A DNA stretch of 64,000 nt from Sphingomonas sp. GM_Shp_1 (GTDB taxonomy: Bacteria; Pseudomonadota; Alphaproteobacteria; Sphingomonadales; Sphingomonadaceae), in NCBI RefSeq assembly GCF_026540895.1, contig NZ_JALNUR010000005.1, positions 1 through 64,000 on the forward strand, written 5' to 3'. Below, piece by piece: positions 1 through 8,844 of this stretch. The notes below the pieces were generated by a model that was given only the letters and a program-made list of their open reading frames with translations, was not told the DNA's origin and made no database searches. Each line of letters opens with the position of its first letter. Within the stretch, counting starts at the first letter, position 1. The position numbers and the translations under genes are program-made.

Positions 1-3000
1 TCACGCGGACCGTCTCTCCGTTCCGTTGCGGCGTGGTGAGGAGGGCGGTGTAGCTGCCGTCCCCGGCGACGATGGTCGTGCCGATCACCGTGCCGGTCGC
101 GTCGCGGACGGTGAGGGTGGTCGTCGGCTGACCCGTGCCGGTAACGCTCGCCCCGTCGAGCGCGACCGTCGCGGTCGGGGCGAGGGGGGTGTCGTTGGGG
201 ATCAGGTCGGGCGCATTCGCCGTGCCGGGCGCGGAGACATTGCCCGCCGCATCGGCCTGGGTCAGTGTCAGCACCTGTCCGTTGGTTAGGGCCGTGCCCA
301 GCGTCACGCTGAAGCCACCATCCGCGCCCACCGGCACCGTGGCCAGCACCAGCCCGACCGGATCGGTGATCGTCACGGTCGCGCCGATCTCACCGGTCCC
401 CGACACGGTCGCGCCATCGGCGGAGACGGTCGCGACGGGGGCCGCCGGGGGCGTCTGGTCCAGAGCGGTGACGATGGTGGCGGGGGAGGGGTTGCCGATC
501 GCATCGGCCTGGGTGACGCTCAGCACCTGGCTGTCGAGCTGCGCGGCTGACAGGGTGACGGCGTAACCGCCCTGCGCGCCGACCACGGCGCTACCCAGCA
601 CGCCGCCACCCGCATCGCGCACGGTGACGGTCGCGCCGACCTCTCCGGTGCCGGTGACGATGGTGCCGGTCGCATCGAGCGTCGCGGCGGGTGCGGCGGG
701 CGGCGTGATGTCGGGCGCGGCGACGATGGTCGCGCCCGAGACGTTCGCGCCCGCATCGGTCAGCGTCGCGGACACCGTGCCGCCATTGGCCTGGGCGGTC
801 GTCAGGGGCACGCCGAAGCTGCCGTCTCCCGCGACGACACCGGTGCCGATGACGTTTCCGCCCGCATCGCGGATGGTGACGGTCGTGCCCGCTTCACCGG
901 TGCCGATCGCATTGGCGCCCGTCGCGTCGAGCGTGACGAGCGGCGCGTCGGGTGCGGTGACGTCCGGCGCGGTGACCGTTACGGGCGGGGACGCATTGCC
1001 GGTCGCATCGGCCTGGGTCACCTGAAGCGTCTGGCCGTTCAATTGCGGTGTGTTCAGCGCCAGCGCATAGGCACCCGTCGCCGAGGCGATACCGGTGCCG
1101 ATCACCTGTCCGCCGGGGTCACGCACGGTGACGGTCGCGCCCGCCTCCGCCTGGCCGCTGACGATCGTGCCGCCGCCGTCCAGCGTCGCGGTCAGTCCGA
1201 CCGGCACGGTCGTGTCGAGCGCGGTGAGCGCAAGCGGCGGCGAGACATTGCCCGCCGCATCCGCCTGCACCACCGACAGGGCCTGACCGTTCACCTGCGG
1301 CGTGGACAGCGGCACGGTAAAGCTGCCGTCCGCCGCCGCGACGACGCTGCCCAGCACGGTGCCGTCGGCGGCGCGCACGGTGACGGTCGCGCCCGCCTCT
1401 CCGGTGCCGGTCACGGATGCGCCGTCCGTCGCCAGTGTGCCCAGCGGCGCGGCGGGGGCGGTCAGGTCGGGTGCGACGGGAGACACGGGGGCGGAGGCGT
1501 TGCCGGTGGCATCGGCCTGAGTCACCTGAAGGGTCTCGCCATTGCGCTGCGCCGGGGTAAGCGCGACGGCATAGCTGCCATCCGAACCGACCAGCGCGGT
1601 GCCGACCGTGGCACCTGCCGGATCGCGGACCGTGACGGTCGCTCCCGCCTCACCCAGACCGGTCACGATGCCGCCATCCGCGCTGATCGCCGCGGTGAGG
1701 CCGATGGGTGCGGTCGTGTCCGGCGCGGTGACGGTGACGGCGGGCGAGGCATTGCCCGCCGCGTCGCTCTGCACGAGTTGCAGCGGCTGGCCATTGGCCT
1801 GGGCCGGGGTCAGCACGACGGCGAAATTACCGTCCGCACCAACCTGTCCGCTGCCGATGACGGTGCCGTCGGCGGCGCGGACCGTGACGGTCGCGCCCGC
1901 CTCGCCCGTCCCCGACAGGGTCGCGCCATTGTCGATGACCGATCCGGTCGGCGCAAGCGGCGCGGTGATGTCGGGCGCGATGACGGTGGCGGGGGCGGAG
2001 ACATTGCCCGCCGCATCGGCCTGTGTCGCCTGAAGCGTTTCGCCATTGGTCTGCGGCGTGGTCAGGATCGCGGTGTAGACGCCGTTGGCGGCGACCGTCG
2101 CGGTACCGATGACATTGCCGCCTGCGTCGCGGATGGTGACGCCGGCCCCCGCTTCGCCCGTGCCGGTGACGAAGACGCCGTCACCGCTGACGGCGGCGGT
2201 CAGGCCGGTCGGCGCGGTGATATCGGGCGCGGTCAGCGTCGCGGCGGGCGACAGGTTGCCGCCCCGGTCGCTCTGATCGACCGACAGCGTCTCGCCATTG
2301 GCCTGAGCGGGCGAGAGCGTCGCGGTGAAACCGCCATCCGCGCCCACCACCGCCTGGCCCAGGATCGTGCCGTCCGCCTCGCGGACCGTCACGGTGGCGA
2401 AGGGCTCGCCGGTGCCGGTGACGCTCGTGCCATCGGGCGAGATGGTGGCGATGGGGGCATCGGGCGCGGTCAGGTCGGGCGCGCCGACCTGGCTGGGCAG
2501 CGAGACATTGCCCGCCGGATCGGCCTGCACGGCGGAAAGGGTCTGGCCGCTGGTCTGCGGCGGGGTCAGGGGCAGGGTGAAGCTGGTATCCGCGCCGACC
2601 ACGGCGGTGCCCAGCACATTGCCGCTCGTATCGATCACGCGCACCGTCGCGCCCGGTTCGCCATTGCCATAGACCGAGGTACCGTCCGCCGACAGAATCG
2701 TGCTCGGCGGCGCGGGCGGGGTGATATCGGGCGCGACGACGGTCGCGGCGGCGGAGGCGTTTCCGGCGGCATCGGTCTGCGTCACGGTCAGCGTCTCGCC
2801 ATTGGCCTGCGGCGTGGTGAGCGCGACGTCATAGGTTCCGGCGGCGGAGACCAGGACGGTGGCGATCACCGTTCCGGCGGGGTCGCGCACCTCCAGCGTC
2901 GCGCCGGGTTCGCCCGTTCCGCTGATGCTGGTGCCGTCGCCGCTGACGATCGCGGTGGGCGCGGACGGCGCGACGAGGTCGGGCGTGGCGATGCTCGCGA

Positions 3001-4220
3001 CGGGCGAGAGATTGCCCGCAGGGTCGGTCTGCACGACCGACAGGGTCTGACCATTGGCCGCACCGGTGGACAGGGCGATGGTGAAGCCGCCATCCGCGCC
3101 CACGGTGGCGGTGCCGATCGGCTGGCCGCTTGCATCGGTGACGTTGACCGTCGCGCCCGGCTCGCCAGTTCCGGTCAGGGTCGCGCCGTCCGCGCTGACG
3201 CTGGCGGTCGGCGCGGTGGGCGGCGTGATGTCCGGCGCGGCGATGGTGGTGGCAGGGGAGGCGTTGCCGGTCGGATCGCTCTGCACCACCGTCAAGGTGC
3301 CGCCATTGGCCTGGGGATTGGTCAGCGGGATGCTGTAATTGCCCTGCGCATCGACCGTCGCCTGACCCAGCGGCTGGCCCGCGCCGTCGCGCACGGTGAC
3401 GGTCGCGCCCGCCTCGCCGGTGCCGGTGATGGTCGTGCCCTGTCCGTCGATCGTGGCAGTCGGGGCGGGCGGCGGCGTGGTGTCGGTGGCGGTCACGCTC
3501 GCGGCGGGGGAGGTGTTGCCCGCCGCATCCGACTGGGTGACGGTCAGCGTCTGCCCATTGGTCTGGGCGGTGGCGAGCGGGGCGGTGAAGCTGCCGTCCG
3601 TCCCGACCGTGGCGGTGCCCAGCACCTGTCCGTCGGGTCCGGTGATCCGCACCGTCGCGCCGGGCTCGCCGGTGCCGGAGACGGTGGCGCCGCCCTCGCC
3701 CAGCGTCACGACCGGCGCGGTGGGTGCGCTCGTGTCGGCGACGGTCAGGGTGGTGGTGGGGGAGATATTGCCCGCCGCATCGCTCTGAGTCACGGTCAGG
3801 GTGCCGCCATTGGTCTGCGGCGTGGTCAGCGTCAGCGTATAGCCGCCCTGCGCCCCGACGACGGCGGTGCCCAGCACTTGTCCGGCGGCGTCGCGCACGG
3901 TGACGGTCGCACCGACCTCACCGGTGCCGGTGATCGTCGTGCCCTGTCCCGTCAGGGTCGCGGTCGGTGCGATCGGAGGCGTTGTGTCCGGGGCGCTGAC
4001 GCTCAGGCCGGGCGAGGTGTTGCCCGCCGCATCGGACTGGGTCACGGTGACGGGCTGGCCGTTGGTCTGGGGCGGATTGACGGGGATGGTGAAATTGCCG
4101 TCCGCGCCGACCGTGCCGGTGCCGATCACCACGCCCGCGCCATCGGTCACGCGGACGGTCGCGCCGGGCTCGCCGGTTCCGCTGACGCTGCTTCCGGCGG
4201 TGCCGAAGACGGCGGTGGGG
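1..4220 (-). repeat. Tandem 252-bp (84-residue) Ig-like coding repeats
   Basis: A block resembling TTGCCCGCCGCATC recurs about every 252 bp (for example near 4020, 3765, 3513, 3264, 3012, 2510, 2257, 2005, 1248, 996 and 239). It encodes the same part of each Ig-like unit. Spacing varies by a few codons in the leftmost copies (about 243-258 bp). Copies are diverged rather than identical, so this is an old protein repeat and not a recent DNA expansion. It continues past the left edge. Confidence 0.85.
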
Positions 4221-4699
4221 CGACCGGGGGCGACGGTATCGGCGGGGGGCTGGGGCGTCCGGTCGCCGTCATTGCCACCCCCGCCGGATACCGCCGCGAC
4301 CAGACCGCCGACCCCCGCCACGCCCAGCACGGCGGGCAGAATGAAGGAGGAACTCGCCCCTTCCGCGGCCGCGCCTGCGCCCAGCAACTCGTCCAGATCG
4401 TTCAGCGCCGTGAACCGGCCCGCCCCCGTCGCTGTGGGATGGGCCAGCCACTGCCCGCCCTGTTCGTCGCGCAGCACGAGATCGCTGACCGCGCCCTGTT
4501 GCGCCCGATAGAAGTTATCGATGCGCAGCGTGCTGCCGTCCACCAGTCGGAGGATCAGGTCATCGCCCTGCCGCTCCATCGCCGCGACCTGGGCGCGGTC
4601 CAGGTTCAGCCGGACGATGCTGGGGGTGTCGAGTTCGATGACGTCGGCGCTGGTCGTCGTCGTAGCGCGGCTCGCCTTGGCGATGATCTCGGTCTGCAT
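1..4699 (-). CDS. BapA-type giant repeat adhesin, N-terminal part (runs off left edge)
   Basis: This is a large secreted biofilm adhesin; only the first 1566 codons are in the window. Residues 1-130 resemble the prefix domain of the BapA/Bap/LapF family, with a beta-rich segment containing DGSTLRIDNFYRAQ. A short hydrophobic, Gly-rich stretch near residues 118-140 follows, ending in SGGGGNDGD. From about residue 165 an Ig-like unit of 84 residues (252 bp) repeats about 16 times, each with VSGTGEPGATV-like and QSDAAGN-like segments. The start at 4699 has GGGAGG just upstream. Family members are usually exported by a type I secretion system through a C-terminal signal, which lies outside the window, as would any transporter genes. 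The assignment to the family is firm; the ligand is unknown. Confidence 0.85.
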   Translation of the reverse strand, partial: MQTEIIAKASRATTTTSADVIELDTPSIVRLNLDRAQVAAMERQGDDLILRLVDGSTLRIDNFYRAQQGAVSDLVLRDEQGGQWLAHPTATGAGRFTALNDLDELLGAGAAAEGASSSFILPAVLGVAGVGGLVAAVSGGGGNDGDRTPQPPADTVAPGRPTAVFGTAGSSVSGTGEPGATVRVTDGAGVVIGTGTVGADGNFTIPVNPPQTNGQPVTVTQSDAAGNTSPGLSVSAPDTTPPIAPTATLTGQGTTITGTGEVGATVTVRDAAGQVLGTAVVGAQGGYTLTLTTPQTNGGTLTVTQSDAAGNISPTTTLTVADTSAPTAPVVTLGEGGATVSGTGEPGATVRITGPDGQVLGTATVGTDGSFTAPLATAQTNGQTLTVTQSDAAGNTSPAASVTATDTTPPPAPTATIDGQGTTITGTGEAGATVTVRDGAGQPLGQATVDAQGNYSIPLTNPQANGGTLTVVQSDPTGNASPATTIAAPDITPPTAPTASVSADGATLTGTGEPGATVNVTDASGQPIGTATVGADGGFTIALSTGAANGQTLSVVQTDPAGNLSPVASIATPDLVAPSAPTAIVSGDGTSISGTGEPGATLEVRDPAGTVIATVLVSAAGTYDVALTTPQANGETLTVTQTDAAGNASAAATVVAPDITPPAPPSTILSADGTSVYGNGEPGATVRVIDTSGNVLGTAVVGADTSFTLPLTPPQTSGQTLSAVQADPAGNVSLPSQVGAPDLTAPDAPIATISPDGTSVTGTGEPFATVTVREADGTILGQAVVGADGGFTATLSPAQANGETLSVDQSDRGGNLSPAATLTAPDITAPTGLTAAVSGDGVFVTGTGEAGAGVTIRDAGGNVIGTATVAANGVYTAILTTPQTNGETLQATQADAAGNVSAPATVIAPDITAPLAPTGSVIDNGATLSGTGEAGATVTVRAADGTVIGSGQVGADGNFAVVLTPAQANGQPLQLVQSDAAGNASPAVTVTAPDTTAPIGLTAAISADGGIVTGLGEAGATVTVRDPAGATVGTALVGSDGSYAVALTPAQRNGETLQVTQADATGNASAPVSPVAPDLTAPAAPLGTLATDGASVTGTGEAGATVTVRAADGTVLGSVVAAADGSFTVPLSTPQVNGQALSVVQADAAGNVSPPLALTALDTTVPVGLTATLDGGGTIVSGQAEAGATVTVRDPGGQVIGTGIASATGAYALALNTPQLNGQTLQVTQADATGNASPPVTVTAPDVTAPDAPLVTLDATGANAIGTGEAGTTVTIRDAGGNVIGTGVVAGDGSFGVPLTTAQANGGTVSATLTDAGANVSGATIVAAPDITPPAAPAATLDATGTIVTGTGEVGATVTVRDAGGGVLGSAVVGAQGGYAVTLSAAQLDSQVLSVTQADAIGNPSPATIVTALDQTPPAAPVATVSADGATVSGTGEIGATVTITDPVGLVLATVPVGADGGFSVTLGTALTNGQVLTLTQADAAGNVSAPGTANAPDLIPNDTPLAPTATVALDGASVTGTGQPTTTLTVRDATGTVIGTTIVAGDGSYTALLTTPQRNGETVRV

Positions 4700-4722
4700 G
4701 CCCTGTTCCTCCCATAACGTGT

Positions 4723-4743
4723 CCGTCCCCGGTTCGGGGACGG
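4723..4743 (-). other. Perfect hairpin in the adhesin leader
   Basis: CCGTCCCCG and CGGGGACGG form a perfect 9-bp stem with a 3-nt loop, 24 nt before the adhesin start codon. There is no T-tract, so it is not a standard terminator. It may affect leader RNA structure or stability. Function is inferred only from position. Confidence 0.35.
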
Positions 4744-4836
4744 GCGGGGAAGGCCACGCACGTATCTGCGCACATGGGCTCGCGACCTCCCCCTATGCGA
4801 AGGCCGGAACCATGGCGGACCGGTTTGCGATGCTGG

Positions 4837-4854
4837 AATTCCGATTTCGGAATT
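4837..4854. promoter_or_regulatory. Perfect 18-bp palindrome upstream of the adhesin
   Basis: AATTCCGA, TT, TCGGAATT is a perfect inverted repeat in the 189-bp gap between the GH43 gene and the adhesin gene, about 140 bp before the adhesin start. It sits in a locally AT-rich stretch. It could be an operator for the adhesin gene or a weak terminator for the GH43 gene. No family could be assigned. Confidence 0.35.
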
Positions 4855-4888
4855 GATTCAAATGGTTAATGAAAGTTTAAGCCGCGCG

Positions 4889-5860
4889 TCAGCGGTGTCG
4901 TGCCGCTTTCCAGGTGGGCGCCTCCGCATCGGTCATCCGTACCGGCCGGATGCTGCCGTCCGGGGCATAGTCGATCCGGTCGATCGCCACGACGCGCTCG
5001 CCTTGGAAGGGCCCCGGCCCCGGCGCGCGGTCCCAGCGGTGATAGACGATCAGCCAGCGTCCGTCCGGCGTCTTGACGAAGCTGTGATGCCCCGGCCCCT
5101 GATGCCGGTCGTCGCTGGTCAGGATCGCGCCACGATAGCGCCAGGGTCCGATGGGGGAGGGGGCGGTGGCGTAATGGACCGAATAGTCCGGCCCGTTGAA
5201 CCGGCCATGGCTGTAGGACAGGTAATAGGTGCCGTTGCGCTCATGCATGAACGCCCCCTCGGTGAACGCGGGCGGATTGGTCACCGTCACCTCGCGGGCG
5301 ATGGTGACCATGTCGGGTTTCAGCTCCCAGACGCGCAGTTTCGCGCCCGCGCTGCCGCCCGCATAGATATAGATTTTCCCCGATTTGCGATCCGGAAAGA
5401 CCATCGGATCGATCGCTTCGAAGCCCTGGCCGCCGGTGATCAGCGGACGACCGCTGTCGCGATAGGGCCCCTGCGGCTTGTCGGCGACGGCGACGCCGAT
5501 CCGGCTGGGCGTCGGGTTCTGCGGGCCGACCGAGTAATAGAGATAATATTTCCCGTTCCGCGTCGCGACGCCGGGCGCCCAGAGAAAATGTTCGGGCGCG
5601 CCGTCATCCTTGATCCATCCGATCTGGTCGCGCCGGATCAACTCGCCGCGCGGTCGCCAGTTCTTCAGGTCACGGCTGGAAAAGGCCCCGAACCGATCCG
5701 CCGCCCAGCTTCCCCCCGGACCGCCGGTGGGGAAGATCCACAACTCGTCGCCGATCATCATCGCATGGGGATCGGCGCCCTCGAATTGCGGGTTCCTCGC
5801 GGCGACCGATCCGGTCATGGCCAGCGCCAGTCCGGCGGCGATACAGGGGATCACTTTCAT
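4889..5860 (-). CDS. Glycoside hydrolase family 43 protein
   Basis: A 323-residue exported five-bladed beta-propeller hydrolase, probably an arabinosidase or xylosidase type. Residues 1-21 form a signal peptide (MKVIPCIAAGLALAMTGSVA). The three family 43 acidic residues are visible: Asp30 in EGADPH (base), Asp151 in AIDPMVF (modulator) and Glu201 in TEGAFMHE (acid). The start at 5860 was chosen because GAGAGG lies six bases upstream; the ATG two codons earlier would have no spacing. It is divergent from the GH5 gene with a shared promoter region that carries a GATAAGTCGGAC site. The exact substrate cannot be read from the sequence. Confidence 0.85.
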   Translation of the reverse strand: MKVIPCIAAGLALAMTGSVAARNPQFEGADPHAMMIGDELWIFPTGGPGGSWAADRFGAFSSRDLKNWRPRGELIRRDQIGWIKDDGAPEHFLWAPGVATRNGKYYLYYSVGPQNPTPSRIGVAVADKPQGPYRDSGRPLITGGQGFEAIDPMVFPDRKSGKIYIYAGGSAGAKLRVWELKPDMVTIAREVTVTNPPAFTEGAFMHERNGTYYLSYSHGRFNGPDYSVHYATAPSPIGPWRYRGAILTSDDRHQGPGHHSFVKTPDGRWLIVYHRWDRAPGPGPFQGERVVAIDRIDYAPDGSIRPVRMTDAEAPTWKAARHR

Positions 5861-5924
5861 CCGCATCCTCTCGTTCCAACGGGTGCCCTGTGCCGGGCCG
5901 TTCCTCGTTCCGATCCCGACATCA

Positions 5925-5948
5925 CTTGATAAGTCGGACTTTATCAAG
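5925..5948. promoter_or_regulatory. Inverted-repeat operator in GH43/GH5 divergent promoter
   Basis: CTTGATAA and TTATCAAG flank GTCGGACT, giving an inverted repeat with the core AAGTCGGACTT. The core matches the GTCnGAC centre typical of FadR-subfamily GntR operators. The 12-mer GATAAGTCGGAC (5928-5939) recurs exactly at 8705-8716 in another divergent promoter of the island. The site is 65 bp from the GH43 start and 58 bp from the GH5 start. Confidence 0.55.
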
Positions 5949-6005
5949 GACATTCGTACCAACAGCCCGGGCATGGACCACGGGCGTCCAAGCGGGAGAG
6001 ATGGG

Positions 6006-7151
6006 ATGAGGATGCGTCTGTTTGTGGGGGCGGCGATCGTCGCGATGCTGGCGACCGCGCCCGCCGAGGCGCGGGGTCGCTGGACCGAGGCGCAGGCCAA
6101 GGCCTGGTATGACCGCCAGCCCTGGCTGGTCGGCGCGAACTATACCCCCGCCAGCGCGATCAACCAGTTGGAGATGTGGCAGGCCGAAAGCTGGGACCCC
6201 AAGCGGATCGATCACGAACTGGGGCTGGCGCAGGGGATCGGGATGAACACCATGCGCGTGTTCCTGCACGATCAACTCTGGGTGCAGGACCCGGAAGGGT
6301 TCAAACGACGCATCGACGCATTCCTGACCATCGCGCAAAAGCACGGCATCCGCCCGCTCTTCGTGCTGTTCGACAGTTGCTGGGATCCGAACCCGGTGCT
6401 GGGGCCGCAGCATCCGCCGATCCCCGGCGTCCACAATTCGGGCTGGGTGCAGGGACCGGGCATGGCGGGGCTTCGCGACCGGGCGAACTGGCCGAAATAC
6501 CGCGCTTATGTCCAGGGCGTGATCGGCGCGTTCAAGGACGATCCGCGCATCCTGGGCTGGGACCTGTGGAACGAGCCCGACAATGGCGCGGACCAGTATA
6601 AGGGGCAGGAAGGCAAGGAACCGCTGGTCCGCGCGCTGCTGGCGCAGGTGTTCGACTGGGCGCGCGCGGCCGAGCCTTCACAGCCGCTGACGTCGGGCGT
6701 GTGGCAGGGCGATGACTGGACGCCCGATGGAAGCGGGGGCGGGCGGACCTCGGCGATGGACAGGCTGCAATTGTCGCAGTCCGATGTCATCACCTTCCAC
6801 GACTATAGCTGGCCCGAGACGTTCGAGCGGCGGGTGAAGCAATTGCTGCCCTATAAGCGCCCGATCCTGTGCACCGAATATATGGCGCGCGGCAACGGAT
6901 CGACCTTCGACGGATCGCTGCCCATCGCCAAGCGATACAATGTGGCGATGATGAACTGGGGCTTCGTCGACGGAAAGACGCAGACGCGGCTGCCCTGGGA
7001 TAGCTGGAAAAAGCCCTATGTGCTGGAGGAACCGACCATCTGGTTCCACGAGGTGTTTCGCGCCGACGGCACGCCCTATCGCCAGGCGGAAACCGACCTG
7101 ATCCGGCGGCTGGCGGCGGCACCCAAGGGAGTGGTCCCGGCGGTGCGGTGA
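6006..7151 (+). CDS. GH5-like (clan A) secreted glycosidase
   Basis: A 381-residue TIM-barrel hydrolase of the cellulase/mannanase type. A signal peptide occupies about residues 1-22. The general acid is Glu190 in WDLWNEPD and the likely nucleophile is Glu291 in ILCTEYMARG, the arrangement of clan GH-A enzymes. The start at 6006 follows GGGAGAG; longer in-frame extensions run through the GH43 promoter and lack a ribosome site. It sits among alpha-galactosidases, which would suit beta-mannan or xylan backbone cleavage, but the polymer is an inference. It ends convergently with the GH27 gene. Confidence 0.8.
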   Translation: MRMRLFVGAAIVAMLATAPAEARGRWTEAQAKAWYDRQPWLVGANYTPASAINQLEMWQAESWDPKRIDHELGLAQGIGMNTMRVFLHDQLWVQDPEGFKRRIDAFLTIAQKHGIRPLFVLFDSCWDPNPVLGPQHPPIPGVHNSGWVQGPGMAGLRDRANWPKYRAYVQGVIGAFKDDPRILGWDLWNEPDNGADQYKGQEGKEPLVRALLAQVFDWARAAEPSQPLTSGVWQGDDWTPDGSGGGRTSAMDRLQLSQSDVITFHDYSWPETFERRVKQLLPYKRPILCTEYMARGNGSTFDGSLPIAKRYNVAMMNWGFVDGKTQTRLPWDSWKKPYVLEEPTIWFHEVFRADGTPYRQAETDLIRRLAAAPKGVVPAVR

Positions 7152-7183
7152 TCCATAGGCCATGCGTGTGCAACCTCTCCTCG

Positions 7184-7210
7184 CCCCTCTCCCTGTCCAG
7201 GGGAGAGGGG
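7184..7210. terminator. Bidirectional hairpin between GH5 and GH27 genes
   Basis: CCCCTCTCCC and GGGAGAGGGG form a perfect 10-bp stem in the 70-bp gap between two convergent genes. It lacks a clear T-run on either side. Position and symmetry favour a shared terminator or transcript-end stabiliser. Confidence 0.55.
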
Positions 7211-7221
7211 TCTGAATGTCG

Positions 7222-8592
7222 TCAGCCCGCCCGCAACCGGTACAGCCCCGCGCCATGCGCGGGCAGCGTCCGCGCCATCCGGTCCGTGATGCGGCCCAGG
7301 CTCTTGCCCTCCCACAGATCGGTCGCCGTCACCCCACCGGTCAGGCCCAGTTGCCGCAGCGAGATCGCCACCTCCTTCGGCTTGTCGGTGGTGTTGAACA
7401 GCGCCAGGTAACGGTCGCCGGCCGCGCCTTCGGGCTTGGCGGACCAGATGCGGGTGCCGTCCTCTACGAAATGCGGCATATTGTCGGTCGAGGCCTGGTT
7501 GACCGCCAGCACCGCGCGATTGGTCAGCAGCGCCAGCGTCGGCGCGTCGAGATAGCGCAGATCGCCGCCCATGATCAGCGGCGACCGCGCGATCGACCAG
7601 AGCGTCATCAGCGTCCGCTGCTCGTCGGGGGTGAACTTGGTATCGCGCTTGCCGAGCGCCAGCCGCCCGAGCGGGAGCATGTCGGCATCGGGCCAGCCGC
7701 CCGGCCCGCGATGGGGCGTCCAATTCTCCAGCCGGGTGAATTGCGCCTCCAGCATCGCCCACTCGTCCCAGAAATCGTCCGAAATGCGCCACATCTGCGC
7801 GAAGCGGCGGACATGGGGGCCGCGGATGACGGGGGTTTCGCCGGGCGACAGGCTGAGGACGATGGGGCGGCCGGTCGCGCCGATCGCCTTGTGCGCCGCC
7901 TCGATCTCCGGCGCGTGCGCGTCATAGGGGCGGCTCATATCGTCCATCTTGACGAAATCGACACCCCAGGAGGCATAGAGCGCGAAGACGCTGTCATAAT
8001 AGGCCTGCGCCCCCGGCTTCGTCATGTCGACCCCGTACATGTCGGGGTTCCAGGTGCAGATGCTGCCGGTATCGGCGATGTCGGCGGCGCGGTAGCGGGT
8101 GCCGAGGATCGGCAGGTTCTTGCTTACCGCCAGCCGGGGAATGCCCCGCATCAGATGGATGCCGAACTTCATCCCCATCGCATGCACATCGGCGGCCAGC
8201 CTGGTGAAGCCCGATCCGTCGGCGCTGGAGGGAAAGCGGTTGGGCGCGGGGATCAATCGGCCATGTCCGTCCATCGCGGGGACCGGCGCGGCGTTGTAGG
8301 TGTAACTCGACGCATCGGGCTCATACCATTGGATGTCGACGGTGAAGATGTCGTAGCCGAAGGGCAGCAGCTTTTCCCGCATGATCGCCGCCGTTTCACG
8401 CGCCTGCGCCTCGGTGATGGTGGTGGCGAAGCTGTTCCAGCTGTTCCAGCCCATCGGCGGACGCGGGGCAAGGGGCCCCGATGCGGGCCGGGCCGCGCCC
8501 TGCGCCGGGCCGCTGGCGAGCATGGCGGTTCCCGTCCAGGCCGCCCCGGCCAGTGCCTGCCTGCGGCTGATCCCCGCGCCGGTGTCCGTCAT
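7222..8592 (-). CDS. Glycoside hydrolase family 27 alpha-galactosidase
   Basis: A 456-residue enzyme predicted to remove terminal alpha-galactosyl groups. The N-terminus carries a twin-arginine-like signal (ISRRQALAG, residues 9-16), so export may be by the Tat route. The barrel begins at PPMGWNSWNSF (45-55). The nucleophile is Asp217 in VDFVKMDDMS and the acid/base lies in RISDD (Asp272/273). A C-terminal beta domain follows from about 370. GGAGCGGAG precedes the start. It is divergent from an SMP-30 gene across a 252-bp gap containing a GATAAGTCGGAC site. Family 27 also holds other alpha-linked activities, so galactose specificity is likely, not proven. Confidence 0.85.
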   Translation of the reverse strand: MTDTGAGISRRQALAGAAWTGTAMLASGPAQGAARPASGPLAPRPPMGWNSWNSFATTITEAQARETAAIMREKLLPFGYDIFTVDIQWYEPDASSYTYNAAPVPAMDGHGRLIPAPNRFPSSADGSGFTRLAADVHAMGMKFGIHLMRGIPRLAVSKNLPILGTRYRAADIADTGSICTWNPDMYGVDMTKPGAQAYYDSVFALYASWGVDFVKMDDMSRPYDAHAPEIEAAHKAIGATGRPIVLSLSPGETPVIRGPHVRRFAQMWRISDDFWDEWAMLEAQFTRLENWTPHRGPGGWPDADMLPLGRLALGKRDTKFTPDEQRTLMTLWSIARSPLIMGGDLRYLDAPTLALLTNRAVLAVNQASTDNMPHFVEDGTRIWSAKPEGAAGDRYLALFNTTDKPKEVAISLRQLGLTGGVTATDLWEGKSLGRITDRMARTLPAHGAGLYRLRAG

Positions 8593-8611
8593 GCTCCGCT
8601 CCCTTATCGTT

Positions 8612-8632
8612 CACTTATAGTCGAACAATTGT
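8612..8632. promoter_or_regulatory. Degenerate second copy of the AAGTCGGAC-type site
   Basis: ACTTATAGTCGAACAATTG, about 20-40 bp before the GH27 start, contains AGTCGAACA. This matches AGTCGGACA of the 8705 site at 8 of 9 bases. It may be a second half-site for the same regulator or part of the GH27 core promoter. Confidence 0.3.
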
Positions 8633-8704
8633 AGAGCGGATCATGGCGACGGCAAGCCTTGGTTTGCTTGTGTACAGAGGGAAAAGGGCAATTCCATGGG
8701 AGGC

Positions 8705-8716
8705 GATAAGTCGGAC
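8705..8716. promoter_or_regulatory. GATAAGTCGGAC site in GH27/SMP-30 divergent promoter
   Basis: An exact 12-base copy of the motif found at 5928-5939, here followed by ATTG rather than the full inverted arm. It lies in the 252-bp region between the GH27 gene and the SMP-30 lactonase gene, where a shared operator would be expected. The rest of this gap holds no reading frame that could be supported. Confidence 0.5.
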
Positions 8717-8844
8717 ATTGCGCGGTTTGAAGGGCAGATCGGCTTCGCGTGCGCTCCGGCTTGTTTTTACGGCGAATTTTCCGGATCATCCCGACCGGCC
8801 GGTGCGCCCCGCGCGGTCCTTTTCCCTCTTTGCCGGGATATGCG

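Noticed and set aside
1..4220. Regular repeats considered as a CRISPR array or satellite DNA
   Set aside because: The 252-bp period is a multiple of three, the reading frame stays open and the units encode an Ig-like fold.
1043..4717. A 1224-codon plus-strand open frame opposite the adhesin
   Set aside because: It is rich in Arg, Gly and His, low in hydrophobic residues and lies exactly antisense to a clear repeat protein. Open frames of this kind arise from GC-rich codon use.
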